Source: Xanthomarina spongicola (lineage in GTDB: Bacteria; Bacteroidota; Bacteroidia; Flavobacteriales; Flavobacteriaceae). From it: DNA of 64,000 nucleotides. The DNA lies in contig NZ_QGGP01000003.1 in the NCBI RefSeq assembly GCF_003148645.1, forward strand, positions 124,001 to 188,000, in the 5' to 3' direction. The notes under the pieces were generated by a model, which was given only the letters and a program-made list of their open reading frames with translations, did no database searches and had not been told where the DNA came from. Positions 16,954-26,419 of this stretch are shown here, one piece after another. Within the stretch, counting starts at the first letter, position 1, and each line of letters starts with the position of its first letter. The translations under genes and the position numbers were made by a program.

Positions 16954-17763
16954 ATGATTATAGATGTACACACTCACATTAACAATTACCATGAAGATCG
17001 AGTAGTATCCCTTGAAGATTGTTTAAATCTACTTTCACAAACCATGTTAGATAACAAAGTGGATTATTCGTTGGTTTTATCATCCTACAAAGTTAACGAG
17101 CATAGACCAAGTACAAAACAGGTTGTTGAGGCTATTAAGGGAAGAAATAATCTAGGTGTAGTTTCAGGTATTAGTTATCTTAATTATAATCATAGAGATA
17201 TAAGAGAAATAGGCGAATATCTTGAAAAAGGCTTGATAAAAGGCTTGAAGTTTTACCCTGGATATGAACCATTTTATCCTAATAATATCAGACTGAAAGT
17301 TTGGTATGAAATGGCTATAGAATATGATGTTCCTGTTATGTTTCATTCTGGAGACACCTATGCTCCAACAGGTAAAGTGAAATATTCACATCCTATTCAT
17401 ATAGACGATTTAGCAGTAGATTATCCAGATTTAAAAATAGTTATTTGCCATGTTGGAAACCCATGGATTAAAGACTGTATGGAAGTTGTCTATAAAAACA
17501 AAAACGTCTACGCAGATATTTCAGGATTAGTTCTAGGAGATTTCTCCGATAAGTTTGAACGTTATATGAAAAAGGAAATTGAAGAAATGATAACTTATGC
17601 TGGAGATCCAAACTACTTGCTATATGGAACAGATTGGCCAATTTCTAATATGAAATCGTATTTAAAGTTTATGGATCAATTAGAACTTGCAGATGAAAAG
17701 AAAGAATTAATTCTTTGGAAAAATGCTGCTGAACTTTTTAAAATTGATATTACAAAACTTTAA
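16954..17763 (+). CDS. Amidohydrolase family protein (metal-dependent, TIM barrel)
   Basis: This 269-aa protein starts with the HxH metal motif (DVHTHIN). It continues with MFHSGDTY (metal-ligand His of strand 5), VICHVGNPW (strand 6) and LLYGTDWP (the final catalytic Asp of the ACMSD/amidohydrolase-2 group). It hydrolyses or decarboxylates a small carboxylate or amide, with identity unknown. It converges with the glycosyltransferase gene on the other strand, with a 4-bp overlap at the stops. Confidence 0.85.
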   Translation: MIIDVHTHINNYHEDRVVSLEDCLNLLSQTMLDNKVDYSLVLSSYKVNEHRPSTKQVVEAIKGRNNLGVVSGISYLNYNHRDIREIGEYLEKGLIKGLKFYPGYEPFYPNNIRLKVWYEMAIEYDVPVMFHSGDTYAPTGKVKYSHPIHIDDLAVDYPDLKIVICHVGNPWIKDCMEVVYKNKNVYADISGLVLGDFSDKFERYMKKEIEEMITYAGDPNYLLYGTDWPISNMKSYLKFMDQLELADEKKELILWKNAAELFKIDITKL

Positions 17764-19253
17764 ACTCTAGAAGTTAAAGATTTAAAGAATACAAAGCCAA
17801 ATCCAAGGAATAACATAAGATGAAACGGGAATAACCCAAAATCGCCTCCTTGATTTCCAACTATAAATGCCGAATACATGCCGAAAGCAAAATATAGACA
17901 AAGAAAACCTTCAAAAAACACATGAGAAGGAATGTTTTTATTGAGGTATTTATTGTTTTTCCAGTTATCTGATAATGCGTTGATATTAAATTTTGGTGTT
18001 CTAATAAAGTCACTTTGTTTTCCAAAATATCCTTCAAGTACTGCTATAGAGTTATGTAAAGAAAAGCCCATGGCTATTGAGAAGAAGGTAAAAAACATAA
18101 TGATGTATTGTACAAAATTCTTTAAACCACTACCATATATTTTCTTGTACATAAACCAATAACACACAAAGAATATAACAGAGCTTATTACAAAAAAGCT
18201 CATGACATAGAAGTATGGTTTTAAATGTGCGTATTCATTTTTAATATATAACATGGGAATACTTAAAACTGCAACAACTAAAATATTTAAAAACATGGTA
18301 GAGTTTAATAAATGCAAGAGTCCATGTGTTTTCGTTTTAACTGAAATGTTTTTATTTGAAACCACTTTCCATGCCATTTTTCTAAAATTTTCAGCACCAC
18401 CTTTGTTCCATCTAAATTGTTGTGAGCGTGCAGCACTAATAATTATTGGTAGTTCGGCTGGAGTCTCTACATCTTCTAAATATTTGAATTCCCAGTTTTT
18501 AAGTTGAGCTCTGTAGCTTAAGTCTAAGTCTTCAGTAAGCGTGTCTCCTTCCCAGTTTCCAGCATCTAGAATACAGGCTTTACGCCAAACTCCAGCTGTC
18601 CCATTAAAATTAATAAAATGTCCTTTACTGTTTCTGCCAACTTGTTCTAAAGTAAAATGTGCATCAAGAGCAAAGGCTTGGATTTTTGTTAGAACTGAAT
18701 AATCTCTATTTAAATGGCTCCAACGTGTTTGAACAGCTCCAAGTTTTTCATTTTTAAAATAAGGGATGGTTTCTTTTAACCAGTTTGGTTTTGGAAGGAA
18801 ATCGGCATCAAAAATAGCTATGAACTCTCCTTTTGCAACTTCTAAACCTTCTTTAAGAGCTCCAGCTTTAAAGCCTTTTCTGTTTTTTCTGAAAATATGT
18901 GTAATGTTCAATCCTTTTGTTTGAAGCAATGCTATTTGAATTGCTGTAGTTTCAAAAGATTCGTCTGTTGAATCATCCAATACTTGAATTTCTAATTTAT
19001 CTTTTGGATACTCTATTTTAGAAATGTTTTCCAATAAACGTTCCATGACATACATTTCGTTATAAACTGGAAGTTGTATGGTGACAAAAGGAATTTCATT
19101 TGGATTTGATAAATTAAATTTGGCGTCTTTAGCTTTGTTTTTATTTGCCGATAGGTAATTAGAAAGTAAGTTGAGTTGTGCTAATGCATATAAAAATATT
19201 AGTAGTAGAGTAATGGTATAAATAGCGATAATAATATATATTAATAGCATCAT
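17760..19253 (-). CDS. Membrane family 2 glycosyltransferase (cellulose-synthase-like)
   Basis: This 497-aa protein has an N-terminal membrane helix (residues 4-27), a cytosolic GT-A domain and about four C-terminal membrane helices. The catalytic features are TIQLPVYNE with VLDDSTDES (nucleotide binding), IFDADFLP (DxD), TEDLDLSYR (the catalytic TED) and QQFRWNKGG (QxxRW), which is the complete D,D,D,QxxRW set of processive beta-glycosyltransferases. It may make a beta-linked glycan or transfer glucose to a lipid carrier. It overlaps the upstream GT2 gene by 4 bp, which suggests a shared pathway. Confidence 0.87.
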   Translation of the reverse strand: MMLLIYIIIAIYTITLLLIFLYALAQLNLLSNYLSANKNKAKDAKFNLSNPNEIPFVTIQLPVYNEMYVMERLLENISKIEYPKDKLEIQVLDDSTDESFETTAIQIALLQTKGLNITHIFRKNRKGFKAGALKEGLEVAKGEFIAIFDADFLPKPNWLKETIPYFKNEKLGAVQTRWSHLNRDYSVLTKIQAFALDAHFTLEQVGRNSKGHFINFNGTAGVWRKACILDAGNWEGDTLTEDLDLSYRAQLKNWEFKYLEDVETPAELPIIISAARSQQFRWNKGGAENFRKMAWKVVSNKNISVKTKTHGLLHLLNSTMFLNILVVAVLSIPMLYIKNEYAHLKPYFYVMSFFVISSVIFFVCYWFMYKKIYGSGLKNFVQYIIMFFTFFSIAMGFSLHNSIAVLEGYFGKQSDFIRTPKFNINALSDNWKNNKYLNKNIPSHVFFEGFLCLYFAFGMYSAFIVGNQGGDFGLFPFHLMLFLGFGFVFFKSLTSRV

Positions 19254-19939
19254 TTTAAACTGTATTTAAAAATCCAACCCAATATTTTAATGCCAGCCAT
19301 AACAGCCCCATTTACAGTTCCTGATACTTTAGATACACCTATTCTATTTCTGTATTTTACAGGAATTTCAATATATGTCATTTTCTGTTTTATAACTTTT
19401 AATTGCATCTCAACTGTCCATCCATAGGTTTTGTCTTCCATGTTAAGAGCCAATAACTTATTGTATTTAATAGCTCTAAATGGGCCTAAATCTGTAAAAG
19501 TTGATTTAAAAAAAAGACGCATTAAAATAGTTGCTAGCCAATTTCCAAAAATTTGAGGCTTTGTCATGGAGCCTTGTTCACGAAGTTGTTTTACTCTAGC
19601 TCCAATTACAAAATCGACGTTGTCTTCAGCAATAGGTTTAATTAATTTGTTTAATTCATCGGGATAATCGCTATAATCGCCATCTAGAAACACAATAATA
19701 TCTGGTGTATTTTCTTGTTGAGAAACATAATTCATTCCTTTTAAACAAGCATAGCCATAACCTTTACGATTTTCTTTTAAAACGGTTGCTCCTGTTTGTT
19801 TTGCATTCTTTTCTGTGTTGTCTGTTGAGTTATTATTGACTACAATAATTTCATCAACAATTTCAGGAATGTCATGAATTACTTTGGCAATAGAATCGGC
19901 TTCGTTAAAAGCTGGAATAATAACTTTTATATTGGGCAT
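19250..19939 (-). CDS. Family 2 glycosyltransferase, dolichol-phosphate-mannose-synthase-like
   Basis: This 229-aa soluble or peripheral GT-A protein contains IIPAFNEADSIAKVIHDIP and IIVVNNNSTDNT for nucleotide binding, then FLDGDYSDYPDEL (the DxD region). PVKYRNRIGVSKVSGTVNGAVMAGIKIL, a stretch usual in polyprenyl-phosphate sugar transferases, lies near the end. A likely role is charging a lipid carrier with a sugar, which could supply the GT-C enzyme at 14284 or the partner GT2 gene that overlaps it. Confidence 0.85.
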   Translation of the reverse strand: MPNIKVIIPAFNEADSIAKVIHDIPEIVDEIIVVNNNSTDNTEKNAKQTGATVLKENRKGYGYACLKGMNYVSQQENTPDIIVFLDGDYSDYPDELNKLIKPIAEDNVDFVIGARVKQLREQGSMTKPQIFGNWLATILMRLFFKSTFTDLGPFRAIKYNKLLALNMEDKTYGWTVEMQLKVIKQKMTYIEIPVKYRNRIGVSKVSGTVNGAVMAGIKILGWIFKYSLK

Positions 19940-19992
19940 AATTTTTCAAGAAGTGGATACAAAACTATAAATTGAAAATTAAATCAATCAAC

Positions 19993-20448
19993 TTATTCCT
20001 GTTTCATTTTTCGATATTCTTCTTGTTGTGCAGGAACAATATGCTTATCGAAATACCACGATGACCATTTTTCTAATGATAAAAAGATACCAACACCAAG
20101 AATAATAGTGATAATTGTTACCAAAATAATGTTCTTCTTTTTGCGTTTAGGGTCAACAGAACATTGATTTTGTTTTTTTCTGTACAAGTAAATTCCATAA
20201 ATACCAATAATTACTGCAACACCTCTTAAAATCCAAGAGCCTAATCCTACAGAACCATCTTCAGCATAAAAGAAATCTGCAAAAGAAATAGCGTAAACGC
20301 CTCCCATTAATCCAAACATAAAAAGAACTGCAGGCGCGACACAACATAAAATGCCAGCAATACCAGCAGACGCAGCAAATTTAAAGGCCCATTTAAAAAT
20401 ATTTGGTTCTTTTTGGTTTTCTATATTTTCAGATTTCATAGGTTGCAT
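19993..20448 (-). CDS. Hypothetical membrane protein with MerT-like CC motif
   Basis: This 151-aa protein has three hydrophobic segments (about residues 24-48, 65-85 and 103-123). The first, FAASAGIAGILCCVAPAVLFMFGLMGG, has vicinal cysteines followed by a proline (CCVAP), reminiscent of mercuric-ion transporter MerT and MerC helices. No mer genes are adjacent, and the rest does not match MerT closely. A metal-related role is possible but unproven. It is independent of the adjacent pyc gene, lying 38 bp downstream of its own start and 54 bp upstream of the GT2. Confidence 0.5.
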   Translation of the reverse strand: MQPMKSENIENQKEPNIFKWAFKFAASAGIAGILCCVAPAVLFMFGLMGGVYAISFADFFYAEDGSVGLGSWILRGVAVIIGIYGIYLYRKKQNQCSVDPKRKKKNIILVTIITIILGVGIFLSLEKWSSWYFDKHIVPAQQEEYRKMKQE

Positions 20449-20502
20449 ATTTTAAAAGTTGGTCTTTTAAAACAGGCAGACCTTTCATTTAACATGGTAA
20501 TT

Positions 20503-23500
20503 TTATTCTAAACATATCACCAAATCTTCCGAATTTACCATAACTCCAGATTTTAAAACTAATTGTTTTACTGTAGAAGCTTCGTTTGCAGTTATTGTGG
20601 TTTCCATTTTCATGGCTTCAATAATAAACAAAGGTTGATTCTTTTTAACTTTTTCTCCCTTTTTCACCAAAATGGTTGAGAGTAAACCTTGTAAAGGTGC
20701 GCCAATTTCTTTTGGATTAGATTTATCTGCTTTTACATGTTCAACTTTATCAATTTTAATTGAAGCATCTTTTATTTGAACAGATCTTCCTTGTCCATTT
20801 ACTTTAAAATATACTGTAACCATACCATCTTTATTTGGTTTTCCAACAGAATCTAAAGTAATTAAAAGCGTTTTCCCTTTGTCTAGTTCAACAATTATTT
20901 CTTCACCTCTTTCCATACCATAAAAGAAATTCTTAGTAGGCAGATTCATTAAATTATCATATTTCAAATGTTTGTTATACGAATCTGTAAATACTTTTGG
21001 ATAGAGTTTATATGATAAGAAATCTGTAATATTTATAGGTCTGCTTAAATCTTTTTCAAATATTTTTCTGAAGGCTTTATATTCTTCTTCAAAATTTATA
21101 GGTTCTAAATGTGCGTTTGGTCTATCTGTATATGGTTTTTCATCTTTTAAAATTAATTTCTGAAGATCTTTTGGAAAGCCACCAACAGGTTGTCCTAAAT
21201 CTCCTTTAAAGAAACTCACTACAGATTGAGGAAAAGAAATAGTATCGCCTCTTTCTAAAACATCTTGAACGGTTAAGTTATTACTTACTAAATATTGAGC
21301 CATATCTCCAACTACTTTGGAACTTGGTGTTACTTTTACAATATCTCCAAAAAGCATATTGACATCTCCATACATTTTCGTGATTTCATGAAACCTATCT
21401 TCCAAACCAAGAGCTTGAGCTTGTGGCTTTAAATTAGAGTACTGACCACCAGGAATTTCGTGTTTAAAAACTTCGCCTGAGCCTGCTTTTAAACCGGATT
21501 CAAATGGATAATAATAGTCTCTTACAGTTTCCCAATAGTTTGAGTACTCGTTTAAGGAATCTATGTTTAAAGGATTTTCTCTGTCATTGAATTTTAACAT
21601 TTCTACAACCGAATTGAAATTAGGTTGAGATGTTAATCCAGATAAACCACCAAGAGCTACATCTATTACATCAACACCTGCTTCAATAGCTTTTAAATAA
21701 GTTGCAGATTGAATAGAAGACGTGTCGTGTGTGTGTAAATGAATAGGAATATTAATTTCTTGTTTTAAGGCCGAAACTAACTCTAATGCTGCATAAGGTT
21801 TTAACAAGCCTGCCATGTCTTTAATGGCTAAAATGTGAGCGCCTGCATTTTCAATATCTTTTGCTAATGTTGTGTAATATTTTAGGTTGTATTTGGTGTT
21901 TTTAGGATTTAAAATGTCTCCAGTATAACATATCGAGCCTTCAGCTAAGCCTTGCGTCCTGTTTCTAACATGTTCAATACATGGTGCAATGGATTTCATC
22001 CAGTTTAAAGAATCAAAAATTCTGAAAATATCCACGCCATTTTCCCAGGATTGTTCCACAAATTTTTCAATTAAATTATCTGGATAAGCAGTATAACCAA
22101 CACCATTAGAACCTCTAATTAGCATTTGAAGCAACACGTTTGGCATGGCTTTACGTAGTAATTGTAGGCGTTCCCAAGGATTCTCTTGTAAAAAACGGAA
22201 ACACACATCGAACGTAGCTCCTCCCCAGACTTCCATGCTAAAAATGTCTGGATTGTTTTTAGCGTAACCTTCGGCTACTTTAAGCATATCGTAAGTTCGC
22301 ATTCTAGTAGCTAATAAACTTTGATGCGCATCACGCATGGTTGTGTCTGTAAAGTGTATTTTCTTTTCAGCTTTTAACCATTCAGAAAATTTGTCAGGAC
22401 CTAATTTCGATAACAAATCTTTGGTGCCTTCAGGATAGCTTCCGTTTGGATTATATTTTGGAATTATAGGTTTTACAAAGTTTTTTGTTGGATCTATTTT
22501 CTTAACATCAGGATTTCCGTTTACTATCACGTCTCCTAAATAAGTTACTAATTTTGTAGCCCTGTTTCTAGGAGCTTTAAAAATAAATAAATCTGGATTT
22601 TTCTTAATGAAATTGACAGTAACGTCTCCTTTTCTAAAGGTTTCGTGCTTTAAAATATTATCAAGGAAAGACATATTGGTTTTTACGCCTCTAATTCTAA
22701 ATTCTGCTAATGCACGACGCACTTTTCTACAAGCTCCATCTAAAGTTCTGCTATTTGCAGTCACCTTTACTAACATAGAGTCAAAGAAAGGAGAGACTAT
22801 AGCTCCTTGATATACTGATCCAGCATCTAGACGAATACCAAAACCCGAAGCACTTCTGTAAGTGGTTATTTCGCCATAATCTGGTTTGAAATCGTTTTGA
22901 GGGTCTTCAGTTGTAATTCTACATTGTAAAGCATAACCAGTAACTTTTACTGCTTCCTGATTTGGAATTTTTATTTGCTGATCTGCTAACTTGTAACCTC
23001 CAGCAATAAATAATTGTGTTTTTACTAAATCGATATTTGTAACGACTTCGGTTACTGTATGTTCTACTTGGATTCGTGGATTTACTTCTATAAAATAGAT
23101 AGAGCCATCGTCATCCACCAAAAATTCGACTGTTCCTATATTATTATAATTTACAGCTTTACAAATGTCAATAGCATATTGATAAAGTGCATCTTTTGTT
23201 TCTTGTTTTAAATCGTAAGAAGGCGCAAATTCTATTACTTTTTGATAACGACGTTGTACCGAACAATCTCGTTCAAATAAATGAACAGTATTTCCGAATT
23301 TATCTGCAACTATTTGAATTTCTATGTGCTTTGGATTTTCAACAAATTTTTCCAGAAAAACCGTGTCGTCTCCAAAAGCATTTAATGCTTCACGCTTACT
23401 TTCGTTAAAGGCGCCTTTTAATTCTTCAGCTTTTCTTATAACACGCATGCCTCGACCTCCTCCTCCAGAAGCAGCTTTTAGCATGATTGGATAACCAATT

Positions 23501-23955
23501 TTTTTAGCTTCACTTAAAGCCGTTTCAATATCTTTAAGAGGTTTCTCGTTACTACGTATTATTGGAATGTTGTTTGCAACTGCTACTTCTTTCGCAGTAA
23601 TTTTGTCTCCTAAAGATTTTAAAACAGATACCTTTGGACCAATGAAAATAATATTATTGTCTTCACATTTTTGAGCAAATTGCGCATTTTCAGATAAGAA
23701 ACCATATCCAGGATGTATGGCATTTGCTCCACATTCTAAGGCGACTTTAATAATCTCGTTTATATTTAAATAAGGTTTTAAAGGCTCGTTGTCTTCGCCT
23801 ATCTGGTAAGATTCATCTGCTTTGTATCTATGTAAAGAATATCTGTCTTCGTAGGTGTATACACCAACAGTTTTAACATTAATTTCTGTACAGGCTCTAA
23901 AAATTCTAATGGCAATTTCTCCTCTGTTGGCAACAAGTACTTTTTTGATTTCCAT
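20503..23955 (-). CDS. pyc: Pyruvate carboxylase
   Basis: This 1150-aa biotin enzyme carboxylates pyruvate to oxaloacetate to replenish the citric-acid cycle. The full domain order is present. The biotin carboxylase domain (about residues 1-450) has the ATP-grasp glycine loop KAASGGGGRGMR and EVNPRIQVEHTVTE. The carboxyltransferase TIM barrel (about 530-800) has FTDTTMRDAHQSLLATR and the metal-ligand region HLHTHDTS. Next come the conserved carboxylase (PYC_OADA) domain and the C-terminal biotinyl domain with the biotin-accepting Lys in EAMKME. Length equals the standard single-chain form. It stands alone, with a start at 23955 and 38 bp to the next gene on the same strand. Confidence 0.97.
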   Translation of the reverse strand: MEIKKVLVANRGEIAIRIFRACTEINVKTVGVYTYEDRYSLHRYKADESYQIGEDNEPLKPYLNINEIIKVALECGANAIHPGYGFLSENAQFAQKCEDNNIIFIGPKVSVLKSLGDKITAKEVAVANNIPIIRSNEKPLKDIETALSEAKKIGYPIMLKAASGGGGRGMRVIRKAEELKGAFNESKREALNAFGDDTVFLEKFVENPKHIEIQIVADKFGNTVHLFERDCSVQRRYQKVIEFAPSYDLKQETKDALYQYAIDICKAVNYNNIGTVEFLVDDDGSIYFIEVNPRIQVEHTVTEVVTNIDLVKTQLFIAGGYKLADQQIKIPNQEAVKVTGYALQCRITTEDPQNDFKPDYGEITTYRSASGFGIRLDAGSVYQGAIVSPFFDSMLVKVTANSRTLDGACRKVRRALAEFRIRGVKTNMSFLDNILKHETFRKGDVTVNFIKKNPDLFIFKAPRNRATKLVTYLGDVIVNGNPDVKKIDPTKNFVKPIIPKYNPNGSYPEGTKDLLSKLGPDKFSEWLKAEKKIHFTDTTMRDAHQSLLATRMRTYDMLKVAEGYAKNNPDIFSMEVWGGATFDVCFRFLQENPWERLQLLRKAMPNVLLQMLIRGSNGVGYTAYPDNLIEKFVEQSWENGVDIFRIFDSLNWMKSIAPCIEHVRNRTQGLAEGSICYTGDILNPKNTKYNLKYYTTLAKDIENAGAHILAIKDMAGLLKPYAALELVSALKQEINIPIHLHTHDTSSIQSATYLKAIEAGVDVIDVALGGLSGLTSQPNFNSVVEMLKFNDRENPLNIDSLNEYSNYWETVRDYYYPFESGLKAGSGEVFKHEIPGGQYSNLKPQAQALGLEDRFHEITKMYGDVNMLFGDIVKVTPSSKVVGDMAQYLVSNNLTVQDVLERGDTISFPQSVVSFFKGDLGQPVGGFPKDLQKLILKDEKPYTDRPNAHLEPINFEEEYKAFRKIFEKDLSRPINITDFLSYKLYPKVFTDSYNKHLKYDNLMNLPTKNFFYGMERGEEIIVELDKGKTLLITLDSVGKPNKDGMVTVYFKVNGQGRSVQIKDASIKIDKVEHVKADKSNPKEIGAPLQGLLSTILVKKGEKVKKNQPLFIIEAMKMETTITANEASTVKQLVLKSGVMVNSEDLVICLE

Positions 23956-24067
23956 ATATAGTTGTGTGTTTTGAAAACTGTTAGCGAATGTTCGCTACAA
24001 ATGTAGCAAACGCAATTTAATTAAGCAATGATTTTTTAATCAGAAAGTTATAGCTTATTAACAAGAT

Positions 24068-24817
24068 TTAAGCAATATTTTTTTTGTAATATCTATAAAG
24101 TTCTTCGGCTGAAGCACCAAACCATTTTTTTACATAAATAGTCCAAAAATGATATTGTAATTTCCAAATGCCATGTTTTTCATAACGTCTTGCTGAAGTT
24201 AATAGTTTTTTATTAATGACCTTAAATTGGTTGCGTTTATAAAGCTCGTTAATAAGAATGTTGTCTTCATAAATAGTGTATTTCTCATCATAACCACCAA
24301 TTTCATGAAACAAATTTTTAGTAATAAACTGACTTTGGTCGCCACCTCTACAGGCTCTCCAGGAAAATTGTGTGAGCCAACTGGCTAATTGTAACCACCA
24401 ATGTGTATGGTTAAATTGTAATCTAAAACAGCCTGCAAAATGGTTTTTTTCTACTTCATTAATTATGTATTGATCAAAGTTTTTAGGGGGAAAAGAATCT
24501 GCATGTAGAAAGTATAAAATATCTCCTTGAGCTGTTTTTGCTCCAAGATTCATTTGTTTCGATCTTCCTTTTTGGGAGTTTAAAAGTTGTATTGGATTCA
24601 CATTGAGCTCAGTAGAAAGGTTTGTTTTATGTTTCGACTGTGCTCGACCTGACCGGAAAGTTTTAACAAGTTCCTGAGAGCCATCTGTACTACCTCCATC
24701 GACTACAATAATTTCTGAAATATTTATAGGATTGGAATTAATAATTAAATGGCCTAGCAAATTTTCAATGTTTTCTGCCTCATTTAAAATTGGAATAATG
24801 ATAGAGATTCTATTCAT
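24068..24817 (-). CDS. Arsenosugar-cluster glycosyltransferase (TIGR04283-type GT2)
   Basis: This 249-aa GT-A protein has SIIIPILNEAENIENLL, EIIVVDGGSTDGSQELV, SQKGRSKQMNLGAKTAQGDILYFLHADSFPP (DxD-type HAD) and YEDNILINELYKRNQFKVI. These are typical of the TIGR04283 glycosyltransferase that marks arsenosugar gene clusters. It is the last gene of the minus-strand cluster and overlaps the DUF547 gene by 8 bp. A stretch of about 25 residues after ELVKTF (SGRAQSKHKTN and on) interrupts the normal family alignment and coincides with a REP-like repeat, so the enzyme carries an in-frame insertion between the first GT-A strands. Function may be retained, as the insert is at a loop. Confidence 0.82.
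   Translation of the reverse strand: MNRISIIIPILNEAENIENLLGHLIINSNPINISEIIVVDGGSTDGSQELVKTFRSGRAQSKHKTNLSTELNVNPIQLLNSQKGRSKQMNLGAKTAQGDILYFLHADSFPPKNFDQYIINEVEKNHFAGCFRLQFNHTHWWLQLASWLTQFSWRACRGGDQSQFITKNLFHEIGGYDEKYTIYEDNILINELYKRNQFKVINKKLLTSARRYEKHGIWKLQYHFWTIYVKKWFGASAEELYRYYKKNIA
24631..24656. repeat. REP-like dispersed repeat inside a coding sequence
   Basis: The segment GTTTCGACTGTGCTCGACC-TGACC matches the dispersed flavobacterial palindromic repeat family (GTTTCGACTGCGCTC type followed by CTGAC). Normally these sit between genes. Here it lies inside the GT2 coding frame without a stop and encodes the SGRAQSKHK residues of the product. Confidence 0.5.
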
Positions 24818-25523
24818 TTAAATTCCAGTTATAGTCTTGATAACTAATTTTTGCATTTTCAGAAATAGAAATATTTGAATATTGATTTAAGAAATCAATT
24901 AGACTTTCATTTTGTGTAAAATCTTTAGCAAACCATTTGAAAATTTTAGAAAGTTTCAGGTCGTTTTGAGAGAGTCTATTTTTACTTGTATCAAGAAGAA
25001 ACTCTTCGGTAGCAATAGTTAATTGCAAGTCTAATTTTGAAGAAATATAAGCTTCGTTCAATAATTTAGGACAAGATATGGATGCACAAACAATAGCAAA
25101 ATGGATGCGAGGTTCATTCATTTTTCTAAGAATGTCGTGCTCAATTTCATTTAAAGTCATAAGGTCTTCGCCAATTGGAATAAATTCTTGATCCCAAGGT
25201 TTTTTTATGTTTTTAATACTTTTAACAGGATAATTATTAATAATAAGTTTGATTGTAAAAGCATTGTAAGCATTTATCCAATAAGCTAGAGTCTCGTTTT
25301 TAGTCCAAGAATTATCTGGTTGATTTTTTGAGAACTCATCTAAAACAGTTTGCAACAATTGTTTGTCTAATGTAATGGCTTTGTAGTTGATTTCACCATA
25401 ATTATTTACATGCTTTTGAAGAAAACTATTCCAAGAATTATAATTTACTGTTTGTGCTTTTGCTGATTGTAGAACAGCTAAAAAAGTAATAAAAATAAGA
25501 ATTAATAAAGGTCTAATTTTCAT
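24810..25523 (-). CDS. DUF547 domain secreted protein
   Basis: The best start is the ATG at 25523, which gives a signal peptide (MKIRPLLILIFITFLAVLQS-AKAQ). Upstream in-frame codons to 25580 overlap the desaturase-like gene and are rejected. The 237-aa product has ETLAYWINAYNAFTIKLIINNYPVKSIKNI and RIHFAIVCASISCPKLL, the two signature blocks of DUF547, a papain-like-fold family of unknown chemistry. DUF547 genes recur in arsenosugar clusters. The gene overlaps its upstream neighbour by 11 bp and its downstream neighbour by 8 bp. Confidence 0.85.
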   Translation of the reverse strand: MKIRPLLILIFITFLAVLQSAKAQTVNYNSWNSFLQKHVNNYGEINYKAITLDKQLLQTVLDEFSKNQPDNSWTKNETLAYWINAYNAFTIKLIINNYPVKSIKNIKKPWDQEFIPIGEDLMTLNEIEHDILRKMNEPRIHFAIVCASISCPKLLNEAYISSKLDLQLTIATEEFLLDTSKNRLSQNDLKLSKIFKWFAKDFTQNESLIDFLNQYSNISISENAKISYQDYNWNLNE

Positions 25524-26406
25524 GTTTAAATTTAATTGGATATAATTCTTGACTAATAAAATCTTTTGGAAATTTTTCATCGCCTTTAAAGCCTAACTCG
25601 ATGTCTTTTCCATCGTGAGGTATATAGTTGGTTTTAAAAAGATAATCCCAAAGACTTAGAGTAATTCCATAGTTTACACCATATCTTACATGATTTGGAA
25701 GCTTTTTGGCATGATGCCAAATGTGCATTTTAGGATTGTTAAAAATGTATTTTAATTTGCTATAATCCCAACCTAAATTAGCATGATTTAAATGACCAAT
25801 AGTAATATTGAAGAAGTGAATAATAGCAACGTCTTGTGCATCAAATCCACCAATAATAGCTAGTGGAATATATAATATGGTTTTGTAAACTACAGGTTCC
25901 ATCCAATGATAGCGTAAATGTGCTGCAAACCCCATTTCTTTAACTGAATGATGTACTTTATGGAAATTCCACAAAAACGGGATACGATGTAATAATCTGT
26001 GAGTATTCCACTGCACAAAATCTGCCACTATAAAAAAGATGAATAAGCCTAAAACTTTAGGTAGTTTATCTACATCTAATAGTTGAAAACTAGAAATTGA
26101 AAGATTAAATGATGCTAAGATGTCATTAAAAAATTCGGCTACAGTATTAGATAAAGCTATAAGAACAATAAGGTTTAATAAAAAGAAATTAAAGAACATG
26201 TAAAAGGTATCTAACCAAAAATCTTTTCTAAAAATAGATTGCTCTTTTCTCCAAGGGAAAGCTATTTCTAGAATCCATACTAATAGCGAGATTAAAATAA
26301 GCCCATAAAAATAATTATCCCAATGGTTTATGGTAATAATCTCGTTTTTGAGATAATTCCAGTAACCACTGTAGGAGTTTTTTATTATTTCAAGGTATTT
26401 TTGCAT
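25513..26406 (-). CDS. Sterol desaturase / fatty acid hydroxylase family membrane protein
   Basis: This 297-aa protein has several membrane helices in the first 200 residues. The di-iron histidine boxes are visible: HRLLHR (HxxxH), HKVHHS (HxxHH) and a third group HIWHHAKKLPNH (WHH...H). This is the complete histidine pattern of the fatty-acid-hydroxylase superfamily. The substrate is unknown, perhaps a lipid carrying the arsenosugar. It overlaps the DUF547 gene and starts 13 bp after the nucleoside phosphorylase gene. Confidence 0.87.
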   Translation of the reverse strand: MQKYLEIIKNSYSGYWNYLKNEIITINHWDNYFYGLILISLLVWILEIAFPWRKEQSIFRKDFWLDTFYMFFNFFLLNLIVLIALSNTVAEFFNDILASFNLSISSFQLLDVDKLPKVLGLFIFFIVADFVQWNTHRLLHRIPFLWNFHKVHHSVKEMGFAAHLRYHWMEPVVYKTILYIPLAIIGGFDAQDVAIIHFFNITIGHLNHANLGWDYSKLKYIFNNPKMHIWHHAKKLPNHVRYGVNYGITLSLWDYLFKTNYIPHDGKDIELGFKGDEKFPKDFISQELYPIKFKHEN

Positions 26407-26419
26407 AAGATTGTTTTAA

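Noticed and set aside
25524-25580. DUF547 protein start at 25580
   Set aside because: It would run deep into the desaturase-like gene and hide a clear signal peptide; the ATG at 25523 gives that peptide.
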